In this document: in pieces, positions 1 to 10,683 of the stretch
How the letters are laid out: each line of letters begins with the position of its first letter
How positions within the stretch are numbered: the stretch's first letter is position 1
Program-made: the position numbers and the translations under genes
The notes under the pieces: model-generated
Told to the model about the DNA's origin: nothing
Databases searched by the model: none
Seen by the model: only the letters and a program-made list of their open reading frames with translations
From: Heloderma charlesbogerti
Lineage: Eukaryota; Chordata; Lepidosauria; Squamata; Helodermatidae
Direction: 5' to 3'
DNA length: 64,000 nt
NCBI GenBank assembly: GCA_026122225.1
Contig: JANEZZ010000523.1
Location: forward strand, 410,095-474,094

Positions 1-1136
1 AAGAGCAAGCAAATGTTAGCCTTAAACAAGAAGTCCAAATACTGGGTAAAGTTCTTCAAGCCCAGCATTGCTTTGTCTTAGAAAATAAGCCCCAATTCCC
101 ATCACAGAAGTTCATCCTTTCCAACCAAGAGTCGAAGTATGAGTTAAAGAGGGAAAAAATAACCCTTTAACTCCCAAGTGGAGAAGACCGAAAACTGTTA
201 AACTTTCCACCCCCGCAGCTATAAAAGCAGCTGGAGTTAAACCCTGGATACATTGCACACGAGTCAAGAGAGCGAGAAGGGGGGAGTAGACTGTAAACAA
301 AAATCCTTTGAAAGGATTTCTTTCCTTTTCAAAAATCCTTTAAAAAATATTCTGAAAAAGCAGTAAGAAGACTCAGGCTAGACCTTACTGTGGGCACACC
401 AGGAGACTGTCCACCCTGCGTACGGTCAGACCTGCAACTGGAGAATTGAAGAAGGGGACTAGACCCTACTGCAGCTAGCCAGGTGAATAGCTGCCCAGTG
501 TACAGTCAGATCCCAAAGAAGATCAAACATGCGTGTTGTAGTGTTAGTAGTGTTGCATTGTGTTTCCTTAATAAGGTGCGAAAAAGGGGGGTCTGCCCCT
601 AGAGAGGGAAATCTGTCCCAGCGATTCGCTGATAATTACTGGCTTCACCTGGCTAACATCACGAGAGTAAAACATTTTTGTTTGCCAAGAGATATACCGG
701 CAAACAGGCTTTTTAAAAATCTTTTTCTCCTCCATCATTTCATTTGACTAATCATAGTAGTGCTGTAGATGTTCAAATCAATAATCTGCATGCATAATAT
801 AGTAGCTAACATAACAATAAGAAAACAATTAGCTAAATTGGTTAACCCCTTGGCTTCCAGATCTTAGCTGGCTTAAGGCATTGTTCATCCTAATTCTACC
901 AGTGTTGTTCATAGAGATACTGTTATGCCTTTGCATTCCTTGTCTTATGCGCTGTTTAACCAATCTGTTTTATGTCTCGGCTAGTAAAACTGCCGCCCTC
1001 TACACTCTAATAGCTCAGCAAGATATTAAGTAAAAGGGTTGCTGTAACAATCCTGTGTTATACTTTGCAAACCAAAGTGTCTATTTGCGTAATGAAATAC
1101 TATAATTGTAATGAAATTATGCATTTAAGGGGGGAA
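1..1136 (+). mobile_element. Internal 3' region of an endogenous retrovirus (env-like remnant)
   Basis: This segment lies directly upstream of an LTR-like sequence and ends in a polypurine tract (AAGGGGGGAA at about 1127-1136), the usual primer site for plus-strand synthesis next to a 3' LTR. A short frame at 529-747 starts with a hydrophobic signal-like stretch followed by an N-glycosylation motif (ANIT) and scattered cysteines. That fits, without proving, the start of a degraded envelope gene. No gag or pol motif is visible and the upstream part of the provirus is outside the window. The copy is non-functional as seen. Identification rests mainly on the PPT-LTR junction. Confidence 0.45.
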
Positions 1137-1630
1137 TGTAGTAGCCATATCGGGGGTCAGACTAAGTAGCCTCATGCTTCATGTTCTTGCTGAGCTCTTG
1201 CTCTCTGAAATATATGTTTGTAAGCTGACAAGACACAGGAATTTCTTATCTTGTCAACAAAGGCTAAGGTCATAGAATTGTATATCTTGTTCTCTGCTGT
1301 TCTCGTCTGTTCTCTGCTTATCATGGCTACCCTATAACCCATTTCTTGTATTATAAACAATGGTGCTAGGAGAAAAAATGTTGAAAAAATGCAACCCCAC
1401 ACGGGAGGGAGAGGAGGAGCCATTTCCTATGTGTCACAATATCTATAAAAACAATGTGCTGATGTAAATCGGGGCTTTTGGCTCTTTGGAAATGATTCCA
1501 GCCTTAAGCCCGCGCGTTAAATAAAGAAACTCTTTTTCCTTCACTCCATGGTCTCGCTGACTCTGAGTTCTGCAACACCTTTGTGTCTGGAGGTTTATCC
1601 CTGACCAGTTAAAACTATAACCATACAGCA
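1137..1630 (+). repeat. Retroviral LTR (3' or solo)
   Basis: It begins TGTAGTAGCC immediately after the polypurine tract. It contains a TATA-like CTATAAAAAC near 1443 and a polyadenylation signal AATAAA near 1520, followed by a T-rich stretch as expected for the R/U5 transition. The right edge is uncertain: TG...CA ends are possible near 1578, 1627 or 1636, and without the matching 5' LTR I cannot fix it. Confidence 0.55.
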
Positions 1631-1639
1631 TCACAAGTG

Positions 1640-2500
1640 CTCAAAGCATATCACATTCTCTGTCAATGGGCCTTTGGGCAAGACCACATTTCTAGCAGCT
1701 TTCTGGAACAATGTTATGCTTATTTGCACTGTCCTTTAATGGCATAACCACTACAATCACATTTTCAAGTTCTCATTGACTTTAGAAAGTTTTTGAACAG
1801 ATGCCTCAGAAACTTCTTCTGGTGCCCTGATTTAACTGGGCTCGGAAGTGGGTGGAAGTATTTTGTGCACCAATTAAAAATTCCTTTTTCCCCAAACAAA
1901 GGATCCTTTAGGAGAGAAACTGGTGATACTGAAAGGGAGAACACCGTTACTGAGTGTTTTGTAGGAAGAGCAGACATAGAAATGTGTAACAATCAGGCCT
2001 GGTACAACCTGTCTTGCCAGAGGCAAAAAGCCACCACCTTCCTTTCTGGCTGTGGGGAGCTTGCCAGGAGGGCAGGTGACTGCTCCAGAAAGCCCTGCTG
2101 GCCACTCTCTCACTGTGGCAAATGAAGAGCACCCCCTGGAGGTGGCCACAGGCCCTCCAGGCAGGGGCGGGGGGAGTGGCGCAATTCACCAATCTTCCCC
2201 CTCCGCCACCTGAATCATTTGCCTCAGTCTGCCTAATGAGAAGGCCAGCCCTGGTAACAATCATGTAGTCTGAAGGGAAGGATGGTCAGACTGCTGCATT
2301 TCTTCCCCTGTTTGAATGAGAAAACCAAGATTTCTTTCACCCTGGAAGCAGCTATTCCATATTGCTATTAACTCACCAGCAGCAGCCTTTCCAGCAGGCT
2401 GCAGTAGAGGGAGATGAGACGGGCAGCAGGCTGTTACACTGGCCCTGCTAAAAGACCTCTTGGTTTTCTCCTCTTCCCTCCCCATCCTTTGTTCCTTTTG
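1640..2500. other. Unassigned intergenic sequence
   Basis: No gene recognised. The open frames on both strands at 1790-2260 overlap each other and have no recognisable domain. A GC-rich patch at 2150-2185 is followed by a possible old repeat end (GGCCAGCCCTGG near 2243). Confidence 0.3.
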
Positions 2501-2504
2501 AATC

Positions 2505-2630
2505 ATGCCTTTTGAGATCGTCAGCTTGTGGGCAGGAACTGTCTTGTTTTTATTGGTTGTATGTAAGCTGCTTTGAGAGACTTTTGGGCTGAGGAGTAGG
2601 ATAAAAATGCTTTAAATAAAGAAACAATCT
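2505..2630 (+). repeat. LINE/SINE-type 3' tail fragment
   Basis: The motif GTAAGCTGCTTTGAGAGAC followed by GGATAAAAATGCTTTAAATAAA resembles the 3' tails of L2-like LINEs and the SINEs that borrow them in sauropsid genomes. No coding part or head is attached, so this is a 5'-truncated remnant. Confidence 0.4.
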
Positions 2631-4147
2631 TTGCCAGTCAGTGCAGTTTCCACTCAGCTCTACCCATTAATGTATATAAAGCAGCACACAGGAGAGGACC
2701 TGACTGTGAACTGCTACCAATCCCATGCTAGATATGGAGGCTGTGTATGATCCATGGTGGTGCATTTTTTTACATTATTCATTGTATGTGTGATTTCTTT
2801 TTCACTTATTCCATTTTAACCAAAATGGCAGCATTTTCAAAAAACCATCAAGCATCAGCTGAAAACTGCAGTACATGGACCTCTAGTGACTAAACTGTCA
2901 AGAAGCATTCAAATGAACCTTCAAATGAAAAAACAAACAAACCCTCATTGGTTTAGGCTGAAATCACATCTGATAAAGTACAAAAGTTTTCCATAGCGTA
3001 TATCCAGAGCAGAGGTCTGCTTAAAACAGTGACCAGGTTCAGATGAATTGCTGTGACTTGTTGTGGCAGGAGCCAGGTTGTATATCCAACCCCCGCTTGG
3101 AGGTTGTCATGTCATGCAAACCTGGCAAGCGTAGGTTATGAGAGCGGTAATCAACCCTTGTATAAGCCACACTTGCTGGGTTCACACAACACAACAACGT
3201 TGATGAGGGGGTTACATATTCAAACCGGCGGCATGTGCTGCAGCCTCACTGTGGGTTAAATAACTCGTGGGCTGTCATGTTGTGCAAACAACCTCAGTGA
3301 GTCACAGACAGACCCGGTCTGCTTATTCCATCTTTACTAGATGTTCTCATAAGGGACTTCTCTGCATGATCTGACCCCCACCCCCACCCCCATTCACATG
3401 GCCTACATGCCTTCATTCAAAGGAGCATTTTTTGTTGTGTGGATATCACATTTTACAAGCATTCAAAGACACAATATTTTGAACCTGAGAAAATGCCAGC
3501 TAAAGGTTAATTGTTATAATGTTGTGATTGCTGTGTGGAATGTGTTTTTTCAAGTGGGAGGGCTACCTACCGGATATTGCTTGTGATCGACATAGCAATG
3601 AGTAAAATTCCCCACGCTCATGCAGTTTTTAGCATTTCCCCCATAAATTGGTTTAGCTAAAGAATAATTCTCTGGAGGCCATGTCTAGCTGATGTTCGGA
3701 ATTTGTAACTTCACAGTATGAATGCCCCTCATCCAGAATTTCCAGCTAATCATACCCAAGCCCAAACCTCTCTGTAGATTGCTCTCAGTTTATAATTAGC
3801 CCAACCCTCTCTTTCTCGGCTGCCAAAGCTTCCCTTTCCTCCTGCTGAAACTTATCACGGATGTTAATGAGAAGGACAGCTGCATTAATCAGGCCCTGCA
3901 GCAGCAGGCACCAAGACCTCTGGGAAATGTATTTTCCAAGTGCCTCTGGCTACTTATTAGGCCTCTGGAGCTCTAGAAAAACCACCACAGTTTCCAGGAT
4001 GCTCTGCCAGCAATGTTTTAAGGCCTAATCAAGATTCAGGAAAGAGAATGGGTCATTGGAAGGAAGGTTAGGGGCTGGGGCTCTGGAGGAGGCTGGGGTG
4101 GAGAATCATTCAGACCATGTTCCATTCCCAGTCAGGAGCACGATGAA
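2631..4147. other. Unassigned intergenic sequence
   Basis: No supported gene. The stretch is AT-rich with a C-rich run at 3375-3392. The region 3030-3330 has the look of an old MITE (GGTTCAGATG near 3036, repeated GTTGTG/CACAAC motifs), but I could not define its ends. Confidence 0.3.
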
Positions 4148-4155
4148 ACCTGGAG

Positions 4156-4532
4156 TAGGGATGTATGAGAATTTCATTTTTGCTCACAAAACATGCGAAT
4201 AGGCCCTGTTCAAAGCCCTGAGCATGAACAGGTCTCTGCTGAAAATGTTCATAAATTGCCGAACATGTGCTCACATTGGATTTGTACAACTTTCCGAGTT
4301 TGAGTTGCACGAATTTGGGCATATTCCCCTGTAGACTGAATCAGCCCCGCTATGGAGGAAAGTTGTGCAAACTTACAGACATTTCCCATTTGATCACTGC
4401 TTGATTTGCACAATTTCTCTGTTTGCACAGAATGAGCAGTGGTTGTGAATGGGAATTGGGCAAGAGATGGGTGGCAAAATGATGTTCGGAGTATCCTGGC
4501 ATCTCAAACATCACTCGTTCAACCCATCCCTA
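4156..4532. mobile_element. Old hAT-like MITE, TAGGGATG family
   Basis: The element starts TAGGGATGTATGAGAA and ends CCATCCCTA. It is flanked by a perfect 8-bp duplication, ACCTGGAG, at 4148-4155 and 4533-4540. Eight-base duplications are characteristic of hAT transposases. The 377-bp interior is AT-rich, has no coding capacity and lacks the CpG-rich hairpin core of the larger relatives at 10.6, 33, 35, 38 and 49 kb. It therefore looks like an older or distinct branch sharing only the tips. Confidence 0.75.
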
Positions 4533-4540
4533 ACCTGGAG

Positions 4541-5117
4541 CTTGGAATAGGACCAAGCTTAAAACAATCTGAGTTAGACCTGAGCCAAATAGAGCCCCAA
4601 TTCAATTGTCTCTTTTCAATCATATATACATATGTACAATTTTAGGCAAGCCCAATACAGGGGAGCTTGTCTATCGCTAGTTCTGGCCTTTTGTTCTTGA
4701 TGTCAACAAGTGGAAATTATGTAAAGAAAAAGTACCTATAAAGATATTTAAAGAGGATGATATTTCTAGCTCCTTCTCCGGTTTAATATCACATAAAAAT
4801 TAAACCATTCTCTAATGGCAACAAATTAAAGGATCCAATTAAAAAGCTGCATTTAATTACTCTCAGGGGTTGGGCAGCAAAGAGAGAGTGATAATTCTGC
4901 GGATTCCAGTAATAGTATCATCATATGGACCTACTTAGTGAATTATTTAGTGAGGATTGCATCAATATTTTAGGAATACTCTCTTCCAGCAATCTACCAA
5001 AAAAAGAAAAAAGTGACATTATTTCCTCACCATATAACTGTGCTTCTTTAGAATTTGTTTATCCTTCTACATTCTGCTGTGGTAGATCAAGCAAATTGTT
5101 CATATTTGCATGATCTT
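4541..5117. other. Unassigned intergenic sequence
   Basis: AT-rich sequence with no recognisable coding or RNA gene. It ends at the target duplication of the BovB insertion that follows. Confidence 0.3.
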
Positions 5118-7569
5118 ACCCCTGCTGCCTTGTGATACTTTCCATGGGGTTTTCTTGGCAAGAATACTGGAGTGGGTTGGAAGTCAAGAAATCACCGGGA
5201 TAACAGGCAGGCATGGCCTTGGTGTACAAAATGAAGCAGGACAAAAGCTAATAGAGTTTTGCCAAGAGAACATGCTGATCATAGCAAACACTCTTTTCCA
5301 GCAGCACAAGAGGCGACTCTACACATGGACGTCACCAGATGGTCAATATCGAAATCAGATTGATTATGTCCTTTGCAGCCAAAGATGGAGAAGCTCCATA
5401 CAGTCAGTAAAAACAAGACCTGGAGCTGACTGTGGCTCAGATCATGAGCTGCTTCTTGCAAAATTTCGGCTTAAATTGAAGAACGTCGGGAAAACCACTA
5501 AACCGTTCAGGTATGACCTAAATCATATCCCTGATGAATATACAGTGGAGGTGAGGAATAGATTTCAGGGATTAGACCTGATAGACAGAGTGCCTGAGGA
5601 ACTATGGACGGAGGTCCGTAACATTGTTCAGGAGGCAGCAACTCAATCCATCCCAAAGAAAAAGAAATGCAAGAAAGCAAAGTGGCTGTCTGATGAGGCT
5701 TTACAAGTAGCTCACGAAAGAAGGGAAGCGAAAAGCAAGGGAGAAAGGGGAAGATATACCCAACTGAATGCAGAGTTCCAGAGAATAGCAAGGAGAGACA
5801 AGAAGGCCTTCTTAAATGAACAATGCAAAGAAATCGAGGAAAACAACAGAATGGGAAAGACTAGAGATCTCTTCAAGAAAATTGGAGATCTCAAGGGAAC
5901 GTTTTGTGCAAAGACGGGCATGATAAAGGACAAAGAAGGCAGGGACCTCACAGAAGCAGATGAGATTAAGAAGAGGTGGCAAGAATACACAGAAGAACTA
6001 TACAGGAAAGATCTGAATGTCCCTGATAGCCATGATAGTGCGCTCACTGAACTTGAGCCAGACATCCTAGAGAGTGAAGTCAAGTGGGCCTTAGGAAGCA
6101 TTAGTAACAACAAAGCTAGCGGAAATGACAGTATTCCAGCCGAGCTATTTAAAATCCTAAAAGATGATGCTGTTAAAGTGCTGCACTCAATATGCCAACA
6201 AATCTGGATCACTCAACAGTGGCCACAAGACTGGAAAAGGTCAGTTTACATTCCAATTCCAAAGAAGGGCAACGCCAAAGAGTGTTCAAACTACCGCACC
6301 ATTGCGCTCATTTCACATGCCAGCAAGGTGATGCTCAAAATCCTACAAGCTAGGCTTCAGCAGTATGCGAACCGAGAACTACCGGAAGTACAAGCTGGGT
6401 TTCGAAGAGGCAGAGGAACTAGAGATCAAATCGCCAACATTCGCTGCATCATGGAGAAAGCAAGAGAATTCCAGAAAAACGTCTATTTCTGCTTCATTGA
6501 CTACACTAAAGCCTTTGATTGTGTGGATCACAACAAACTGTGGCAAATTCTTAAAGTGATGGGAGTACCAGACCACCTTACCTGTCTCCTGAGAAACCTG
6601 TACGAGGGTCAAGAAGCAACAGTAAGAACCACACATGGAACAACCGATTGGTTCAAAATTGGGAAAGGAGTACGACAAGGCTGCATATTGTCACCCTGCT
6701 TATTTAACTTATATGCAGAGTACATCATGAGAAATGCCGGGTTGGATGAATCAGAGGTCGGAATTAAGATTGCTGGGAGAATTATCAACAACCTCCGATA
6801 CGCAGACGATACCACCCTAATGGCAGAAAGCGAAGAGGATCTAAAGAGCCTCTTGTTGAAGGTGAAAGAGGAGAGTGCAAGAGCTGGTTTGAAACTCAAC
6901 ATTAAAAAAACGAAGATCATGGCATCTGGCCCCATCACTTCCTGGCATATAGAAGGGGAAGAAATGGAAGCAGTGACAGATTTTACTTTCTTGGGCTCCA
7001 AGATCACCGCAGACGGTGACTGTAGCCATGAAATTAAAAGACGCTTGCTCCTTGGGAGGAAAGCTATGGCCAACCTAGACAGCATAGTAAGAAGCAGAGA
7101 CATCACCTTGCCGACAAAGGTCCGTCTAATCAAAGCTATGGTTTTCCCAGTAGTAATGTATGGCTGTGAGAGCTGGACTATAAGGAAGGCTGAGCGCCGA
7201 AGAATTGATGCTTTCGAACTGTGGTGCTGGAGAAGACTCTTACGAGTCCCCTGGACTGCAAGGAGGTCAAATCAGTCAATCCTAAAGGAAATCAACCCTG
7301 AGTGCTCATTGGAAGGACAGATAATGAAGCTGAAGCTCCAATATTTTGGCCACGTAATGCGAAGAGAAAACTCCCTGGAAAAGACCCTGATGCTGGGAAA
7401 GACTGAAGGCAAAAGGAGAAGAGGACGGCAGAGGATGAGATGGCTAGATAGCATCACGAATGCAATGAATATGAACTTGAGCACACTCCGGGAGAGAGCG
7501 CAGGACAGGAAGGCCTGGCGTGCTATGGTCCATGGGGTCACGAAGAGTCGGACACGACTGAACGACTGA
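5110..7569 (+). CDS. BovB endonuclease/reverse transcriptase ORF (endonuclease N-terminus deleted)
   Basis: An 819-codon frame without stops. The first codons are flanking DNA and BovB leader, so the true BovB product starts in frame near residue 25. Residues about 25-130 are the C-terminal part of an apurinic-type endonuclease, including the conserved SDH triad at 110-112. The N-terminal endonuclease half, with its metal-binding residues, is missing. A linker follows, then the reverse transcriptase: SNYRTIALIS, AFDCVDHNKLW, GVRQGCILSP and the catalytic YADD at 564-567. The C-terminus ends TKSRTRLND. The RT core appears intact, so the frame could encode an RT protein but not a complete mobilisation machine. 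No host promoter is evident. Vertebrate annotations often mislabel such frames as host proteins. Confidence 0.88.
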   Translation: MILPLLPCDTFHGVFLARILEWVGSQEITGITGRHGLGVQNEAGQKLIEFCQENMLIIANTLFQQHKRRLYTWTSPDGQYRNQIDYVLCSQRWRSSIQSVKTRPGADCGSDHELLLAKFRLKLKNVGKTTKPFRYDLNHIPDEYTVEVRNRFQGLDLIDRVPEELWTEVRNIVQEAATQSIPKKKKCKKAKWLSDEALQVAHERREAKSKGERGRYTQLNAEFQRIARRDKKAFLNEQCKEIEENNRMGKTRDLFKKIGDLKGTFCAKTGMIKDKEGRDLTEADEIKKRWQEYTEELYRKDLNVPDSHDSALTELEPDILESEVKWALGSISNNKASGNDSIPAELFKILKDDAVKVLHSICQQIWITQQWPQDWKRSVYIPIPKKGNAKECSNYRTIALISHASKVMLKILQARLQQYANRELPEVQAGFRRGRGTRDQIANIRCIMEKAREFQKNVYFCFIDYTKAFDCVDHNKLWQILKVMGVPDHLTCLLRNLYEGQEATVRTTHGTTDWFKIGKGVRQGCILSPCLFNLYAEYIMRNAGLDESEVGIKIAGRIINNLRYADDTTLMAESEEDLKSLLLKVKEESARAGLKLNIKKTKIMASGPITSWHIEGEEMEAVTDFTFLGSKITADGDCSHEIKRRLLLGRKAMANLDSIVRSRDITLPTKVRLIKAMVFPVVMYGCESWTIRKAERRRIDAFELWCWRRLLRVPWTARRSNQSILKEINPECSLEGQIMKLKLQYFGHVMRRENSLEKTLMLGKTEGKRRRGRQRMRWLDSITNAMNMNLSTLRERAQDRKAWRAMVHGVTKSRTRLND

Positions 7570-7578
7570 ACAACAACA
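5129..7578 (+). mobile_element. RTE-BovB LINE, internally deleted, with target-site duplication
   Basis: The element is bounded by an 11-bp duplication, ACCCCTGCTGC, at 5118-5128 and 7579-7589, so both ends of the insertion are intact. It opens with the BovB 5' sequence (CTTGTGATAC, then a GGCAAGAATACTGGAG segment also seen near 11830 and 38643) and jumps at about 5180 into the C-terminal part of the endonuclease. It ends with the BovB tail and a short (CAA)n run. The single missing block of roughly 0.8 kb could have arisen during reverse transcription or by later deletion. The perfect duplication and long open frame suggest a fairly young insertion. Confidence 0.9.
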
Positions 7579-8403
7579 ACCCCTGCTGCTCAATTAGGAA
7601 ATTCTATAATTAAATGCCTCCAAGAGAATTCTGGAATTAAAAAAGGGATTCCAGTGCCTAATACCATCCAGTATGGTCTTCTCACCCAAGAATAATTAAA
7701 ATGTCTTATCTCTAAGGTTTGCCAGATGAGAGACGATTGTACCAGGCTATTAGAAATAGATCATTAGCATCCTTTTACTGTTTAGACAGGAATCCAGATA
7801 AGGAGGTATCAATGTTAAATTTAGGATTATGACTTTCACTTAGTTGTTGTTGTTCAGTCGTTCAGTTGTGTCCGACTCTTCATGACCCCATAGACCATAG
7901 CACGCCAGGCCTTCCTGTCCTGCGCTCTCTCCCGGAGCGTGCTCAAGTCCATATTCATTGCATCAGTGATGCTATCCAGCCATCTCATCCTCTGCCGTCC
8001 CCTTCTCCTTTTGCCTTCAGTCTTTCCCAGCATCAGGGTCTTTTCCAGAGAGTTTTCTCTTCGCATTAGGTGGCCAAAATACTGGAGCTTCAGCTTCAGT
8101 ATCTGTCCTTCCAATGAGCACTCAGGGTTGATTTCCTTTAGGATGGACTGATTTGACTTCCTTGCAGTCCAGGGCACTCGTAAGAGTCTTCTCCAGCACC
8201 ACAGTTCGAAAGCATCAATTCTTCGGCGCTCAGCCTTCCTTATAGTCCAGCTCTCACAGCCATACATTACTACTGGGAAAACCATAGCTTTGATTAGACG
8301 GACCTTTGTCGGCAAGGTGATGTCTCTGCTTCTTACTATGCTGTCTAGGTTTGCCATAGCTTTCCTCCCAAGGAGCAAGCGTCTTTTAATTTCATGGCTA
8401 CAG

Positions 8404-9246
8404 TCACCGTCTGTGGTGATCTTGGAGCCCAAGAAAGTAAAAATCTGTCACTGCTTCCATTTCTTCCCCTTCTATATGCCAGGAAGTGATGGGGCCAGAT
8501 GCCATGATCTTCGTTTTTTTAATGTTGAGTTTCAAACCAGCTTTTGTACTCTCCTCTTTCACCCTCAACAAGAGGCTCTTTAGATCCTCTTCGCTTTCTG
8601 CCATTAGGGTGGTATCGTCTGCATATCGGAGGTTGTTGATAATTCTCCCAGCAATCTTAATTCCGACCTCTGATTCATCCAACCCGGCATTTCTCATGAT
8701 GTACTCTGCATATAAGTTAAATAAGCAGGGTGACAATATGCAGCCTTGTCGTACTCCTTTCCCAATTTTGAACCACTCGGTTGTTCCATCTCTGGTTCTG
8801 ACTGTTGCTTCTTGACCCTCATACAGGTTTCTCAGGAGACAGGTAAGGTGGTCTGGTACTCCCATCACTTTAAGAATTTGCCACAGTTTGTTGTGATCCA
8901 CACAATCAAAGGCTTTAGCGTAGTCAATGAAGCAGAAATGGACGTTTTTCTGGAATTCTCTTGCTTTCTCCATGATCCAGCGAATGTTGGCGATTTGATC
9001 TCTAGTTCCTCTGCCTCTTCGAAACCCCGCTTGTACTTCCAGTAGTTCTCGGTTCGCATACTGCTGAAGCCTAGCTTGTAGGATTTTGAGCATCACCTTG
9101 CTGGCATGTGAAATGAGCGCAATTGTGCAGTAATTTGAACACTCTTTGGCGTTGCCCTTCTTTGGAATTGGAATGTAAACTGACCTTTTCCAGTCTTGCG
9201 GCCATTGTTGAGTGTTCCAAATTTGTTGGCATATTGAATGCAGCAC
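8404..9246 (-). pseudogene. BovB reverse transcriptase core (broken)
   Basis: A 280-codon minus-strand frame containing the RT blocks ALISHASKV, CFIDYAKAFDCVDH, GVRQGCILSPCL and LRYADDTTLM. The catalytic aspartates are present. It loses frame near 8420 and continues in another frame at 7854-8432 with the C-terminal SWTIRKAERRRIDAFELW region. The upstream end is cut by the rearrangement at about 9250. It is closely similar to the intact frame at 5110-7569. Confidence 0.85.
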
Positions 9247-9264
9247 TTTAACAGCATTATCATT

Positions 9265-9532
9265 CAGAACTCTCTGCCATGACCTGTCCGTCTTGGGTGG
9301 CCCTGCACGGCATAGCTTATGGCTTCACTGAGTTACGCAAGCTCCTTCGCCACAACAAGGCAGTGATCCATGAAGGGGCTCTTCGCATTAGGTGGCCAAA
9401 ATATTTGAGCTTCAGCTTCAGTATCTGTCCTTCCAATGAGCACTTAGGGTTGATTTCCTTTAGGATTGACTGATTTGACCTCCTTGAAGTCCAGGGGACT
9501 CGTAAGAGTCTTCTCCAGCACCATAGTTCAAC
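9265..9532 (-). other. Displaced BovB fragments inside BovB copy 2
   Basis: Bases about 9268-9372 match the BovB 5' leader found at 38700-38805 (shared CTTATGGCTTCACTGAGTTA). Bases about 9378-9530 repeat a 3' segment found at about 8060-8205 of the same element. Both sit between the RT core and the linker and replace the RT N-terminal block, which is missing here. This is a chimeric patch of same-family sequence. Confidence 0.7.
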
Positions 9533-10080
9533 GTTCCCTTGAGATCTCCGATTTTCTTGAAGAGATCTCTAGTCTTTCCCATTCTGTTGTTTTCCTCGAT
9601 TTATTTGCATTGTTCATTTAAGAAGGCCTTCTTGTCCCTCCTTGCTATTCTCTGGAACTCTGCATTCAGTTGGATTTATCTTCCCTTTTCTCCCTTGCTT
9701 TTCGCTTCCCTTCTTTCCTCAGCTACTTTTAAAGCCTCCTCAGACAGCCACTTTGCTTTCTTGCATTTCTTTTTCTTTGGGATGGATTGAGTTGCTGCCT
9801 CCTGAACAATGTTATGGACCTCCGTCCATAGTTCCTCAGGCACTCTGTCTATCAGGTCTAATCCCTTAAATCTATTTGTCACCTCCAATGTATATTCATG
9901 AGGGATATGATTTAGGTCATACCTGAATGGTTTAGTGGTTTTCCCTATCTTCTTCAATTTAAGCTGAAATTTTGCAACAAGAAACTCATGATCTGAGCCA
10001 CAGTCAGCTCCAGGTCTTTTTTTTACTGACTGTATAGAGCTTCTCCATCTTTGGCTGCAAAGTACATAATCAATCTGATT

Positions 10081-10683
10081 TCAATATTGACCATCTGGTG
10101 ATGTCCATGTGTAGAGTCGCCTCTTGTGCTGTTGGAAAAGACTGTTTGCTATGATCAGCGTGTTCTCTTGGCAAAACTCTATTAGCCTTTGTCCTGCTTC
10201 ATTTTGTACACCAAGGCCATGCTTGCCTGTTATCCCAGTGATTTCTTGACTTCTTACTTTAGCATTCCAATCCCCTATGATGAAGAGGACATCTTTTTTT
10301 GGTGTTAGTTCTAGAAGGTGTTGTAGGTCTTCATAGAACCGATCAACCTCAGCTTCTTCGGCCTCAGTGGTTGGGGCATAGACTTGAATTACTGTGATAT
10401 TGAATGGTTTGCCTTGGATTCGTACTGAAATCATTCTATCGTTTTTGAGATTGTACCCCAGTACTGCTTTTCCCACCCTTTTGTTGACTATGAGTGCTAC
10501 TCCATTTCTTCTAAGGGATTCTTGCCCACAGTAGTAGATATGATGGTCACTTGAATTAAATTCGCCCATGCTTGTCCATTTTAGTTCACTGATTCCCAAG
10601 ATGTAGGGATGGACGAAAGGGAGTAACCTTGTCCTGCAGCTTGCTTCGCGGTGGGGGGGGAGGCGATTCGCTTCTCCCCCCAA
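10081..10683 (-). pseudogene. BovB endonuclease fragment
   Basis: A minus-strand frame with endonuclease-like blocks: ISELKWTSMGEF, NGVALIVNKRVGKA, ITVIQVYAPTTEAEEAEVD and IIGDWNAKV. These match the apurinic-type endonuclease fold of RTE LINEs (NGVALIV strand, QVYAPT and GDWNAK active-site loops). Its N-terminal part lies on the far side of the foldback insertion at 10604-11520, in a minus-strand frame ending about 11600, so the first codons of this frame belong to the foldback. Confidence 0.85.

Noticed and set aside
529..747. Functional retroviral envelope gene
   Set aside because: Only 72 codons with a stop; no transmembrane subunit, so at most a remnant.
5110..7569. Host gene (such frames are often annotated as craniofacial-development-like or endonuclease/RT proteins)
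   Set aside because: Element ends, an 11-bp target duplication and repeats of the same sequence elsewhere in the window show it is a BovB retrotransposon.
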